Source: Flavobacterium bizetiae
GTDB lineage: Bacteria; Bacteroidota; Bacteroidia; Flavobacteriales; Flavobacteriaceae
DNA length: 64,000 bases
Assembly: GCF_902804475.1 (NCBI RefSeq)
Contig: NZ_CADCSU010000055.1
Coordinates: 1 to 64,000, forward strand
Reading direction: 5' to 3'
Within the stretch, counting starts at the first letter, position 1. Each line of letters begins with the position of its first letter. Below the pieces are notes generated by a model. It was not told the origin of the DNA, ran no database searches, and saw only the letters and a list, made by a program, of their open reading frames with translations. Positions 42,204 through 51,198 of the stretch are shown piece by piece. The position numbers were made by a program, and so were the translations under genes.

Positions 42204-44252
42204 CTAAAGAAAATCTTTCTCAGAAACTCCTTCGTTAATTTTAATTTCAGACATTTTGATATCCAATTCAAAACCTACATTCTGAACTAAATTAAAAGGA
42301 ACTTTTACTCCTTTTACTTCTCTGTAATCGTTGAAGTTTGTTATTTGCGAAGATGATTTTCCGTCTTGCTCACGAACTTTACCTTTTGCTGTTTTTAAGC
42401 CTGATTTTACATCGTAATAATACGTTGTTTTTCCGTCTTTAATTACATAAGCATCGCTGCCGTTTATAGGTTCTATTCCTTCTACTTTTAAGTCTGTTCT
42501 TTTTTGTAATTGCAACTCTTCAAAAGGAGCAGCGCTGGCTTTCATATCGGCAAGATCTGCGCCTTCAAGATTCTTGCGCTGACCTTGTTGCTCGATGTAA
42601 GCTCCTTTTTCATTTACAACCTGTTTCATTAAATTCATGGTTCCCATTGCAAGCGAAACCATCATTTTTCCTTTCGAATCTAATTTAGATGTAAAAGTTA
42701 AAGGACCCGGAGCCTGAGGAACCGTTGTAGTTCCTGTCATAGCCAAAGTTTTAACCGCAGAAACTGCTTTTTCTCCTCCAATTGCTTTTAGATAATTTTC
42801 GAAAACAGTTTTGGCAGTAATTCCCGCCGGAGCTTCTTTTTTAGTAACTGGTTTTTCAACAGGATTTCCGTATTTATCAAAATAGAAAATCGGAATTTGA
42901 AGTTTTTCTAAACCGCTAATAACATCAGAACCTTTTCCTGCAATTACAATTCGCATATTGTCTAGCAAGAAATATTTGTTTGCAACGCGATAAATATCTT
43001 CAGCCGTAACATTGTTTATGGTCTGAATGTATTTTTCGTAAAAATCAGCCGGAAGATTTTCTGTTTCAATGTTCAAAGCATATCGGGCAACAGTTTGTGG
43101 TTTTTCAACCTGCATTACAAATCGGCCAATATATCCCGCTTTTACATTTCTTAAAACCTCCTGAGGAACTTGTTCAGTTCTGATTCTTTTAATTTCTTTT
43201 ATAAATTGAACCACTGCGCTATCAGTAACCGTGTTTCTTACAGCCGAAGATGCTTTAAATTTAGTTACATATTTTCCTGCTCCAATACTTGAACTTGCGC
43301 CATAAGTCCAGGCATGTTGCTCACGTAAATTCATGTTTAAGTAGCTGTTAAAATCTCCTCCTAAAATTTGATTGGCAATTACAGCAGGGAAAAAATCAGG
43401 ATCACTCATTTTTAAATTCACAGTATTTACTAATGAGATTTCAGATTGTACCGCATTTGGAACATCTACAAAATCAATTTGAAGTTGAGGCACATTTTCC
43501 GGATTTGGGTAAGTGTTTTTTGGAGCAACTTGTTTTTTCCATCCTCCAAAAAGTTTTTCTACGGCTGCTTTTGTTTCTTTAAATTTAATGTCACCAATAA
43601 TTACCAAGTAAGCATTTTCAGGAACAAAATAAGTCGCGTAATTCGCCTGAACATCTGCAAGTGTCACGTTTTTTACCGTTTCTTCTGAAAGATATTCTCC
43701 TGACGGATGATTTTTTCCAAAAGCTAAAACATCAACAACGCGATTTGCAATTGCAGGAACGCTTTTTTCATCGGCTTTAAGCCCTTCGATTAATTTTGCT
43801 TTTTCTTTATCAAATTCAGTTTGAGTAAAATTCGGTTGCAAAGCACCTTCTGCCAAAAGCTCCAGAACACGTCCTGAATATTTAGAAAGAGAACTTGCAT
43901 AAGCACCTGTTGATGAAAAATTAATGCTTGCTCCGTAAAAGTCGATTTCTTCGTTAAAAGCCTCTTTGGTTGTTTTTTTAGTTCCGTTACCAATTAAGCT
44001 GCTGGTAAGTTCATCGACACCTTTTTTGTTTCCTTCTGTAAAAGGAGCATTATTTAGAGTCAAATTAAAACTTACTCTTGGTAATTTATGATTTTCAACC
44101 ACCAAAACTTTCATACCGTTTGCCAAAACAAAAGTTTGCGGTTTTTTGATATTGACTACTGGCGAAGGCCCTGGTTTGGGTTGTGGACGATTTTGTGCTT
44201 GCATAATTCCAGTCAGGAATAAAAGGATTAAAAATGTATGTATTTTTTTCAT
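42204..44252 (-). CDS. M16-family peptidase-like protein with LolA-like C-terminal domain, apparently inactive
   Basis: 682 residues with signal peptide (about 1-19, ending GIMQAQ), an M16 N-domain (about 35-235), an M16 C-domain (about 240-445) and an extra C-terminal part (about 470-682) reading like a LolA/DUF4292 outer-membrane lipoprotein domain (VFENYLKAIGGEKAV, YYYDVKSGLK). The zinc motif HxxEH is replaced by VDELTSSL after GNKKG, so it lacks the catalytic residues; the partner encoded just upstream has them. Such pairs (one active, one not) are known from M16B heterodimers. The spacing between the two genes is 12 nt, so they are one operon. Confidence 0.85.
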   Translation of the reverse strand: MKKIHTFLILLFLTGIMQAQNRPQPKPGPSPVVNIKKPQTFVLANGMKVLVVENHKLPRVSFNLTLNNAPFTEGNKKGVDELTSSLIGNGTKKTTKEAFNEEIDFYGASINFSSTGAYASSLSKYSGRVLELLAEGALQPNFTQTEFDKEKAKLIEGLKADEKSVPAIANRVVDVLAFGKNHPSGEYLSEETVKNVTLADVQANYATYFVPENAYLVIIGDIKFKETKAAVEKLFGGWKKQVAPKNTYPNPENVPQLQIDFVDVPNAVQSEISLVNTVNLKMSDPDFFPAVIANQILGGDFNSYLNMNLREQHAWTYGASSSIGAGKYVTKFKASSAVRNTVTDSAVVQFIKEIKRIRTEQVPQEVLRNVKAGYIGRFVMQVEKPQTVARYALNIETENLPADFYEKYIQTINNVTAEDIYRVANKYFLLDNMRIVIAGKGSDVISGLEKLQIPIFYFDKYGNPVEKPVTKKEAPAGITAKTVFENYLKAIGGEKAVSAVKTLAMTGTTTVPQAPGPLTFTSKLDSKGKMMVSLAMGTMNLMKQVVNEKGAYIEQQGQRKNLEGADLADMKASAAPFEELQLQKRTDLKVEGIEPINGSDAYVIKDGKTTYYYDVKSGLKTAKGKVREQDGKSSSQITNFNDYREVKGVKVPFNLVQNVGFELDIKMSEIKINEGVSEKDFL

Positions 44253-44264
44253 GATTCGATAAGC

Positions 44265-45587
44265 TTAGTTTTGAACTTTAGTTGAAGGAACGTAGTCTAA
44301 AATTAAACGCTGGTTAGGGTTTAAATACTTTTTAGCCACTTCTCTAATCTCTTCTCTGGTAATAGAGTGGTAAATGTCAATCTCAGTATTGATTAAATTT
44401 ACATCTCCGTAAAGTAGGTAATAAGAAGCCAGATTTTCGGCGATTCCCTCTACGCTTGCGTTAGCGTTCACAAAATTATTGTCGAATTTGTTTTGTAGTT
44501 TTTCGTAATCTTTTTCAGAAATCAGGTCCGTCTGAATTTTTACAATTTCTTCGTCCATTTCTTTTAAAATGTCGGCTGTTGTATTAGGCGCCATTGGCAA
44601 GCCATATAAAATGTACATTCCGTAATCTTCCTGACTAAAACCTACCGCTCCAATTTGAAGCGCCATTTTTTTATCATCTACTATTTTCTTGTACAATTTT
44701 GAGCTTTTTCCGTCACTTAAATAAGAAGAAATCAAGTCTAAAACCCTTGCATCTCTTGTTTTCATCGAAGGAGTTCTGTAAGAAGCTACAATCATCGGGA
44801 TCTGAATATTCGGATCTTCGTAAGTTGCTTTTATAGTCTGGTTGATAGGTTCTTCGACAAAAGTTTGTTTCTTAACTTCTTCACCACGCGGAATTGGAGC
44901 AAAATATTTCTGAATCCATTCTTTTGTTTTTGCTTTATCAAAATCTCCGGCAACAACTAAAACCGCATTGTTTGGCGTGTAGAATTTTTTATTAAAAGCC
45001 TGAAACTCTTCCAGCGTTGCAGCATCAAGATCTTTCATCGATCCGATAGTTGTCCAGCGATACGGATGATTTTTGAACATGTTCTTTTTAACTTCCGGCA
45101 AAATGTTTCCGTAAGGCTGATTGTCGTAACGCATTCTTTTTTCTTCCTTTACCACCTCATTTTGTGTTTCAACACCAATCTTGTTGATAATTGGGTGCAT
45201 CAATCGCTCAGATTCCATCCATAGACCTAATTCTAAACTGTTTGATGGAAAAACTTCGTAGTAATACGTTCTGTCGTCAGAAGTATTGGCGTTGTTTACT
45301 CCGCCATTTGCAGTAACGATTTTCATCCATTCGCCGCGTTTTATATTTTGAGTTCCTTCAAATAATAAATGCTCAAAGAAATGCGCAAAACCAGTTCGGT
45401 CCGGGCGCTCGTCTTTTGATCCCACGTGGTACATTACCGAAGTAATCACAACGGGAGCCGATGGATCGTTGTGCAAAATAACATGCATGCCGTTATCTAA
45501 ATTATATTCTTCAAAAGCTACCTTTTGAGCATGAGCCACTCCGCCGAGCATTAGTGCTGCACTTAACATCATTATTGATTTTTTCAT
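44265..45587 (-). CDS. M16-family zinc metallopeptidase (active subunit)
   Basis: 440-residue exported peptidase with a signal peptide (1-20, ending GVAHA). The inverted zinc motif HxxEH is intact (FAHFFEHLLFEG, H69, E72, H73) and a downstream Glu (NEVVKEEKRM) is the third ligand. The N-domain starts NGMHVILHNDPSAPVV, and the C-domain includes VVAGDFDKAKTKEWIQKYF and YLSDGKSSKLYKKIV. It is probably a periplasmic peptidase degrading small peptides, with the inactive-looking downstream gene as its partner. It is the first gene of the two-gene unit, divergent from rplU. Confidence 0.88.
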   Translation of the reverse strand: MKKSIMMLSAALMLGGVAHAQKVAFEEYNLDNGMHVILHNDPSAPVVITSVMYHVGSKDERPDRTGFAHFFEHLLFEGTQNIKRGEWMKIVTANGGVNNANTSDDRTYYYEVFPSNSLELGLWMESERLMHPIINKIGVETQNEVVKEEKRMRYDNQPYGNILPEVKKNMFKNHPYRWTTIGSMKDLDAATLEEFQAFNKKFYTPNNAVLVVAGDFDKAKTKEWIQKYFAPIPRGEEVKKQTFVEEPINQTIKATYEDPNIQIPMIVASYRTPSMKTRDARVLDLISSYLSDGKSSKLYKKIVDDKKMALQIGAVGFSQEDYGMYILYGLPMAPNTTADILKEMDEEIVKIQTDLISEKDYEKLQNKFDNNFVNANASVEGIAENLASYYLLYGDVNLINTEIDIYHSITREEIREVAKKYLNPNQRLILDYVPSTKVQN

Positions 45588-45800
45588 AAAGATTAATAAT
45601 TTTTATTTACCTATATATGTAGGTAGCCAAGAGTTGATTATCGTTACATCAAAATTAACTTTTTTTAATTATCAATTATGGGTTAGGGTCTGTTTTGGTG
45701 ATACTTTAACAGTATTATACGGCTAAATGTTTCTTTTTAAGCCATGAAACGCCTTGAAAAACAGACTTTAAAACGAAATAAATATTTTTAGAATAAGAGA

Positions 45801-45830
45801 TTGCACAGTAAATTATTAATTGTATATTTG
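45801..45830 (+). promoter_or_regulatory. rplU promoter
   Basis: TTG (45801-45803), 19 nt, then TATATTTG (45823-45830) is a perfect Bacteroidota sigma-A promoter. Transcription begins near 45837, leaving about 24 nt before the ATG, too short for a structured r-protein leader. Confidence 0.85.
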
Positions 45831-45860
45831 CAACCTTAAAAATCAATAAATCAATTTGGT

Positions 45861-46298
45861 ATGTATGCAATCGTAGAGATAGCAGGGCAACAATTCAAAG
45901 TAAGCAAAGACTTAAAGGTTTATGTTAACCGTTTGACTAATGAAGAAGGTTCAAAAGTTTCTTTTGACAAAGTTCTTTTATTAGACGATAATGGAAATGT
46001 AACTTTAGGCGCCCCAGCTATAGAAGGTGCTTCAGTAGAAGCTAAAGTGTTACAACACTTAAAAGGAGATAAAGTTATCGTTTTCAAAAAGAAAAGAAGA
46101 AAAGGATACAAAAAGAGAAATGGTCACAGACAATATCTTACTCAAATTGTAATTGAAGGTATTACTGCAGCTGGAGGAACTAAAAAAGCAGCAGCTAAGA
46201 AAGCAGTTGTGGCAGAAGAAGTAGCTACTGAAGAAGTAGAAGCTCCTAAAGCTAAAAAAGTAGCTCCAAAAGCAAAAAAAGAAGCTACTAAAGAATAA
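45861..46298 (+). CDS. rplU: 50S ribosomal protein L21
   Basis: Large-subunit ribosomal protein. The first 100 residues are the L21 domain (MYAIVEIAGQQFKVSKDLKV, VLLLDDNGNVTLGAP, VIVFKKKRRKGYKKRNGHRQ). The total of 145 residues exceeds E. coli L21 (103) by an Ala/Lys/Glu-rich tail (about 105-145, alternating basic and acidic: KKAAAKKAVVAEE, PKAKKVAPKAKKEATKE), which looks disordered. It is transcribed with rpmA (24-nt gap). The tail is unusual but similar extensions are seen in Bacteroidota. Confidence 0.96.
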   Translation: MYAIVEIAGQQFKVSKDLKVYVNRLTNEEGSKVSFDKVLLLDDNGNVTLGAPAIEGASVEAKVLQHLKGDKVIVFKKKRRKGYKKRNGHRQYLTQIVIEGITAAGGTKKAAAKKAVVAEEVATEEVEAPKAKKVAPKAKKEATKE

Positions 46299-46322
46299 TA
46301 ACAATATTTAAACTCATACGTC

Positions 46323-46583
46323 ATGGCTCACAAGAAAGGTGTCGGTAGTTCGAAGAATGGTAGAGAATCAGAATCAAAACGTCTAGGCGTTAAGATTTTT
46401 GGTGGACAAGCTGCTATTGCTGGGAACATCATCGTTAGACAAAGAGGTTCAAAACATAATCCAGGTGAAAACGTTTACATCAGTAAAGATCACACACTAC
46501 ACGCAAGAGTAGCTGGAGTTGTTAAGTTCCAAAAGAAAAAAGATAACAAATCTTATGTATCTATCCTTCCATTCGAAGCATAA
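46323..46583 (+). CDS. rpmA: 50S ribosomal protein L27
   Basis: 86-residue protein at the peptidyl-transferase centre. Starts [20 protein letters not shown] and contains [21 protein letters not shown], the standard bL27 blocks. No N-terminal cleavage extension (as in Firmicutes) is present. It follows rplU and is ended by a terminator at 46603-46632. Confidence 0.97.
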   Translation: MAHKKGVGSSKNGRESESKRLGVKIFGGQAAIAGNIIVRQRGSKHNPGENVYISKDHTLHARVAGVVKFQKKKDNKSYVSILPFEA

Positions 46584-46602
46584 TCATTAGACTACTTATT
46601 AC

Positions 46603-46632
46603 AAAACCCGTTCTGAAAAGAGCGGGTTTTTT
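46603..46632 (+). terminator. rplU-rpmA terminator
   Basis: AAAACCCGTTCT pairs with AGAGCGGGTTTT (one mismatch or wobble) and is followed by a T run. Confidence 0.85.
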
Positions 46633-46760
46633 ATTTTTATGACTTAACCAGATAAGTTATATAAGAAAATTTAAGGTTGCTGTGTTTTGTTATTTGTTTA
46701 AAGTAGAGGTAATTGGGTTTGTTTTGAGCCAATTCAAAAACCTGTAGAGAGAAAAAAAAA

Positions 46761-46918
46761 TTACCGCAAAGAACGCAAAGTTTTTAAATGTTAAGTTTAG
46801 CAAAACAAAAAACACAAAGTTCACAAAGCTTTGTGTGCTTTAATTGTGTAAACACGGCTTAAATCTTAGCGAACTCTGCGAATCCCGATGGCTATCGGGA
46901 TTGCGCTCTTTGCGGTAA
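46761..46918. repeat. Nested inverted repeat (CTTTGCGGTAA family)
   Basis: Outer arms 46761-46778 and 46901-46918 match over 17 of 18 bases (TTACCGCAAAGAACGCAA). Inside lie an AATCCCGAT / ATCGGGATT hairpin (46881-46902) and CTTAGCG/ACAAAGTTCACAAAG-type iterations. A half-copy (TGCCTTTGCGGTAA) is at 31143-31157. Confidence 0.75.
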
Positions 46919-47009
46919 AAAAAATAGTGAGTTTTGTTTTTGTTATTGGAAATCGAAATTTTACCACAGTATTATTTGTATTTTTGATTGGATTAATACA
47001 TTATAAGCC

Positions 47010-48293
47010 TTGAAAAAAATAGTATTCCTTTTATTTCTTTTCTGTACAAGCCTATTCGCAAAAGAAATTCATTCTGCTGAACAAGTAGTATCATTAAACG
47101 ATTCTCAAAAAAAGATTTTATACGAGTTTGCTGTTCTTCAAAAAAGAGGCTCCGACGCTAATACTTATTGGCAGCAACATAAGAATCAGTTTTCTGCAAT
47201 TAATGATTCGGTAAGAGATCAATTGGCGAATGAAATTTATGCTAATTCTCATATCGTTTACACTCCTGTAAAAGATTCTGCGATTCAATTGTGGATGCAG
47301 ACACAAACGTTAACTAATTGGATGTTGTATTTGGCCGCCTTTACTGCAATATGTGCTATAATAGGTTTGTTGCGCAATTATTGGAGTTCGCTTATTGATA
47401 TTCTTATCAGGCAATTTGAGCCATTATTCAGATTTTTATTCTCGGCAATTTTAGTAACCTACGAATTATTCTTTCTCGGAATCATCTTTGTTATTGGCGG
47501 ATGTTATATAGAAGAAATGACCTTGCGTACCGTAATAATCCATGTAGGTTTGTTTTTGTTGTGGAGTCAGTCTACGGCAATTTTTACTCAGAAATATTTA
47601 GTGAAGAAATACATTTTTGAAATACGAAACACTTTCTGGGGAAGCAATAAGTGGGAAGTAGTAAAAACAATTTGTCTTCCTGCTATTATTGTTACGATTG
47701 CTCTTTTGTATGTGTTGTATAAGATTCCGGAGGATGTATTATACAATTATGAAATTGTTGTATCTGGAATGGCAGTACTTTGTGCTTTGCCTTTCTGGCG
47801 TATATTAGACAAGTATTTTAGCCGAATTCTTATTCCGTACAAAGATACTTATATCGAAAGAAGTATTTATTCGCTTGCAGCCTGTGTTGTCTTGGCAATT
47901 GCTATTGATGGCTTTTTTATAATACAAAACAATCCGCTTTTTTCTTATGTTGTAATCGCTTTGACAAGTTTGCTGATTATCTCATTTTTGATTTTATCAC
48001 TTAAGGAGAATTTCAAACGCAATTATAAAAATTACTATTATATACAAATCATTACCATTCTCTTTCTTGTATCAGTATTGTTGTATAGTTTTCATATTCA
48101 TTCCGCCCAGATTATTTGGGCATCTTTAGTAGGAACAAGTATTTATATCATTATCAAATTTTGGGAGATTTTGTTTCTTTTCACGCGCTGGAAGAGAAGC
48201 AGAACTACTACATGGGGATTTTTAGGAATGGCTGTTTTATTATGGTTGTTAGCGAAAGGTATTTTGTATGTTTCGGCAATGTTGTATGTGTAG
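47010..48293 (+). CDS. Polytopic membrane protein of unknown function
   Basis: 427 residues starting at TTG (47010). A signal-like N-terminus (MKKIVFLLFLFCTSLFAK) precedes an 80-residue extracytoplasmic segment (with SLNDSQKKILYEFAVLQKRG), then about ten TM helices (for example MLYLAAFTAICAIIGLL, ILVTYELFFLGIIFVIGG, LPAIIVTIALLYVLY, VVLAIAIDGFFII). I do not recognise the family; the shape resembles sugar or polyprenyl-linked acyltransferases or mechanosensitive-channel-like proteins, but no motif supports either. It is transcribed alone, with a convergent terminator shared with the AsmA gene. Confidence 0.65.
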   Translation: MKKIVFLLFLFCTSLFAKEIHSAEQVVSLNDSQKKILYEFAVLQKRGSDANTYWQQHKNQFSAINDSVRDQLANEIYANSHIVYTPVKDSAIQLWMQTQTLTNWMLYLAAFTAICAIIGLLRNYWSSLIDILIRQFEPLFRFLFSAILVTYELFFLGIIFVIGGCYIEEMTLRTVIIHVGLFLLWSQSTAIFTQKYLVKKYIFEIRNTFWGSNKWEVVKTICLPAIIVTIALLYVLYKIPEDVLYNYEIVVSGMAVLCALPFWRILDKYFSRILIPYKDTYIERSIYSLAACVVLAIAIDGFFIIQNNPLFSYVVIALTSLLIISFLILSLKENFKRNYKNYYYIQIITILFLVSVLLYSFHIHSAQIIWASLVGTSIYIIIKFWEILFLFTRWKRSRTTTWGFLGMAVLLWLLAKGILYVSAMLYV

Positions 48294-48322
48294 GTTGAAA
48301 TGACAAGATTGCGAAAAAAAAA

Positions 48323-48353
48323 CCTTTGTCAAAGTTTTAAACTTTGACAAAGG
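48323..48353. terminator. TTTGTCAAAG palindrome, copy 2, bidirectional terminator
   Basis: CCTTTGTCAAAGTTT and its complement form a 15-bp stem between two convergent genes. The core is the same as the copy at 42125-42159, while the outer bases differ. Confidence 0.8.
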
Positions 48354-48396
48354 CATATATCAGTAATTGGGATTTTAAATTTAAGAAGTTGAAATT

Positions 48397-51159
48397 TTAA
48401 TTCTCAGTATCCTTAGTCTCTTCAAGATCTTCTGTTTTACGGCCCACTTTTACTTTAGGACTATTCTGTGTTCCTGTAACGGTTAGCGGAATACCAAAAA
48501 TACCAAAAGGAGGTAAGCCTAAACGCATTTTTAAGTTCAGTTTTCCGTCAAGGCTTGTTGTGCCTTCGATTCTTGGCCTGAAGCCTGCAAACTTAAATTT
48601 AAAACGTTCTACAGTGATGATATTATTTTTGATTGTAGTTTTAATGTCTACTTTCGATAAATCAGGATTCTTTATAGATTCAGTATTGGTTTCTTTGCTT
48701 ACGGCACTAAACATTTTTAATCCTCGCACTTTCACATCTTTTATAGAAAGTATTCCGCCACCCACAAGCGATGGATAAACGGGATCCATGTTACCATTTA
48801 AACGACCTTTTAACTGGTAATCTACAGAAACAATTCCTTGTGCTTTTTCGGCAGCGCTGGCCATTTTTCTGAATACTTCAATTTCGTTGTAAGCTTTTTT
48901 AATATCAAAATCAGCCGCTTTAATAGCGTATTCAAAATTGGCTTTTTTAGGAGTTACAGCCTGATATGTTGCGTTCATGCTAACTTTGCAGCCAATCAGG
49001 TCAAAACCGGTATTCTGCATGCTCAGTTTGCCTTTGTTCATATTTAAATTTCCAACTGCATTTTGAAGATTTAATTTATCAAAATTTACTTTTTGGGCAT
49101 TAGCAACAAATTGCAAATTCAAATTGGTCGGAATAATAATTACGCCGGTTTGTTTTGCTTCTATTGAAGTTGGCGCAGGAGCTTCGGTTTTAGTTTGTGT
49201 TACAGAAGTATTTGCAGGGGTGCTCGACATAAATTCATCAACATTGATGTATCTTGACGTAACTTTAAAAGAACCTCTTAAAACGCCTGTATTTGTAGTT
49301 ACATAATTAAAAACATTCTGCAAATAACCATTCATCTTAAAATCTGATTGACCGTAAGCAGCCAAAAAGTTATTAAAAGACATTTTATCCTGATTGATCT
49401 TAAATATTCCTTCTTTGATAATGAATTTTTTTGGCAAATATTCTGATGCAATACCAATGTTTCTTAGTTCAAGCGTTCCTTTGTTGTAAAGTTTACTATA
49501 GCGTCCTTTTTCGGCATCGCTTTGTTTGCCTTTCAAAACTAAATCAGCTTTTACGAAACCATCTAAATCAAGTCCTTTTTGAGAGAAAACTTTATAGATT
49601 TTGTTTACATCAAGTTCACCTTTTGCTTTAATATCATAAGCCAGATCATCAAAATTACTCAAATCAGCCTCTACAAAAACAGGTTTTCCTTCAAAAGTAA
49701 ACTGAGTAGGTTTTAAGCTCACTTTTAAAGCATCAAAAGTTCCTTTCTGATTCTCAATTTTAGATTTTATCGTAATATTTGTGATCGGATTTGGGTAATA
49801 TGGAGTTTTTAAATATCCGTTTTCTAAATCGATAACGCCATTTGTAACCGGTAAAAGTTTCTTTTTTAGATCGAATTTTCCGTTTGCTTTTACATCTCCG
49901 GCCAAACTTCCTTTTAAAACAATATTCGGAATTCCGAGCGCTTTCATTAATTTTTCAAGATCAATTTTAGCTTTAAAATCAGCATCGATATTTGGAGTAT
50001 TGATGCCTTCAACATAAAATTTAGACTTTAAATAATCCTTGTTAATGTTTAAAGATACATTTTTAGCATCAACAATAACAAGATCCGGATTTAACGACGG
50101 AACCTTTGTTTTTATGTCTAAGTTTAAATTAGAAACCGGAAAAGCACTTTTGTTATAATTCACAAAACCGCTATCGATTTTTACATCCAGATTAAGATCC
50201 GGCGCTATATTTTTTGATGCAATATAATCTCCTTTTAGTGTTAAAAGTAAATTGGTATTTCCTTTTAATTCAGTTTTAGAAAGCCATGTAATGTATTTTG
50301 GAGGGAAAGCAGTAAAAACATCATTCAGTTTACTATTATCAGATTTAATAACAAAATCCATGTTGTAACCATCTTTCAGGAAATCAAATTTTCCTTTAAA
50401 ATCGACCAAAAGCTGATTGATTTTTAAGTTGTTTTGCTGAAAGAAAAAAGACAACGAATTTACATTTACTTTTGTGATCAGATCCGCATCAATTTTCTTG
50501 TTCATTAAATACGGTTCGCCTTCGTAAACAATATTTAGTTTCTCGATTTTAGCTTTCGAATACAAGTCAAAAACAGCTTTATTTAAATCTCCTTTTCCTA
50601 AATAATTAAAACCAAAAGCATCAAAATGAACTTTTGTCGATAAATCGTCATAGATTATTTTACTGTTCAAAATCTCAATTCGTTCCAGTTTTAAAGCCGT
50701 ATCAGTACTGTCTTTAGCATCTGAAGCTTGCGCAGAAGATTTGTAAACGTTGTAATTTGCCTCTCCTTTTGGGTTTACTTTTATATTGATAAACGAATCA
50801 GATAAGTAAATCTGATCAATTTTTACTTCCTTGCTAAAAACTAAACTCGCCACATTTATTCCAAAAGAAACCTCTTTTGCAGTGATGAATTTTTCGCTTG
50901 TATAAGGCGCAGATCCGTTAAGGCTTAAATCATTTAAGGTTAACGTAAGCGAAGGAAAATGATGGAAAAACGAAACCGAAACATCAGAATAATTCAATTC
51001 TGCGCTCAGTCTTTCGTTTGCTGTTTTTTTAATTTGCTCCTTAATTTTATCGGCAAAAACAATAGGAGTCAAAAACAATAATCCTATAATAACGACAAAA
51101 GTTATTCCAAGATATTTTGCTATTTTTAATAAAATCGACTTCGTTTTATTCGTAGACAT
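48397..51159 (-). CDS. AsmA family protein
   Basis: 920-residue envelope protein of the AsmA-like superfamily of predicted bridge-like lipid carriers. One N-terminal TM (about 12-32: YLGITFVVIIGLLFLTPIVF) anchors a long beta-rich periplasmic part with AsmA blocks (FADKIKEQIKKTANERL, LTLNDLSLNGSAPYTSEKFI) and a C-terminal AsmA_2-like region (about 680-890: FDLIGCKVSMNATYQ, VDYQLKGRLNGNMDPVYPSL). The C-terminus ends in charged residues. The family maintains outer-membrane lipid balance, as for YhdP and TamB. Likely role is inferred. It starts 40 nt after miaE in the same direction and both may form a unit. Confidence 0.85.
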   Translation of the reverse strand: MSTNKTKSILLKIAKYLGITFVVIIGLLFLTPIVFADKIKEQIKKTANERLSAELNYSDVSVSFFHHFPSLTLTLNDLSLNGSAPYTSEKFITAKEVSFGINVASLVFSKEVKIDQIYLSDSFINIKVNPKGEANYNVYKSSAQASDAKDSTDTALKLERIEILNSKIIYDDLSTKVHFDAFGFNYLGKGDLNKAVFDLYSKAKIEKLNIVYEGEPYLMNKKIDADLITKVNVNSLSFFFQQNNLKINQLLVDFKGKFDFLKDGYNMDFVIKSDNSKLNDVFTAFPPKYITWLSKTELKGNTNLLLTLKGDYIASKNIAPDLNLDVKIDSGFVNYNKSAFPVSNLNLDIKTKVPSLNPDLVIVDAKNVSLNINKDYLKSKFYVEGINTPNIDADFKAKIDLEKLMKALGIPNIVLKGSLAGDVKANGKFDLKKKLLPVTNGVIDLENGYLKTPYYPNPITNITIKSKIENQKGTFDALKVSLKPTQFTFEGKPVFVEADLSNFDDLAYDIKAKGELDVNKIYKVFSQKGLDLDGFVKADLVLKGKQSDAEKGRYSKLYNKGTLELRNIGIASEYLPKKFIIKEGIFKINQDKMSFNNFLAAYGQSDFKMNGYLQNVFNYVTTNTGVLRGSFKVTSRYINVDEFMSSTPANTSVTQTKTEAPAPTSIEAKQTGVIIIPTNLNLQFVANAQKVNFDKLNLQNAVGNLNMNKGKLSMQNTGFDLIGCKVSMNATYQAVTPKKANFEYAIKAADFDIKKAYNEIEVFRKMASAAEKAQGIVSVDYQLKGRLNGNMDPVYPSLVGGGILSIKDVKVRGLKMFSAVSKETNTESIKNPDLSKVDIKTTIKNNIITVERFKFKFAGFRPRIEGTTSLDGKLNLKMRLGLPPFGIFGIPLTVTGTQNSPKVKVGRKTEDLEETKDTEN

Positions 51160-51198
51160 AACAAATTGTGGTATTTATAGGTAAGATTAAATTGAATA

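Larger units (their letters stand above)
46584..47009. other. Intergenic region after rpmA
   Basis: 426 nt holding the rpmA terminator (46603-46632), the nested inverted repeat (46761-46918) and an AT-rich tail with a possible -7 box TATTTTTG at 46979-46986 before the next gene. No gene seen. Confidence 0.55.

Noticed and set aside
45837-45860. Ribosomal leader RNA for L21
   Set aside because: Only about 24 nt are available after the predicted start site, with no stem.
46059-46324. Antisense frames rich in Phe/Ser opposite rplU
   Set aside because: They are mirror images of the Lys-rich tail codons and have no promoter or family features.
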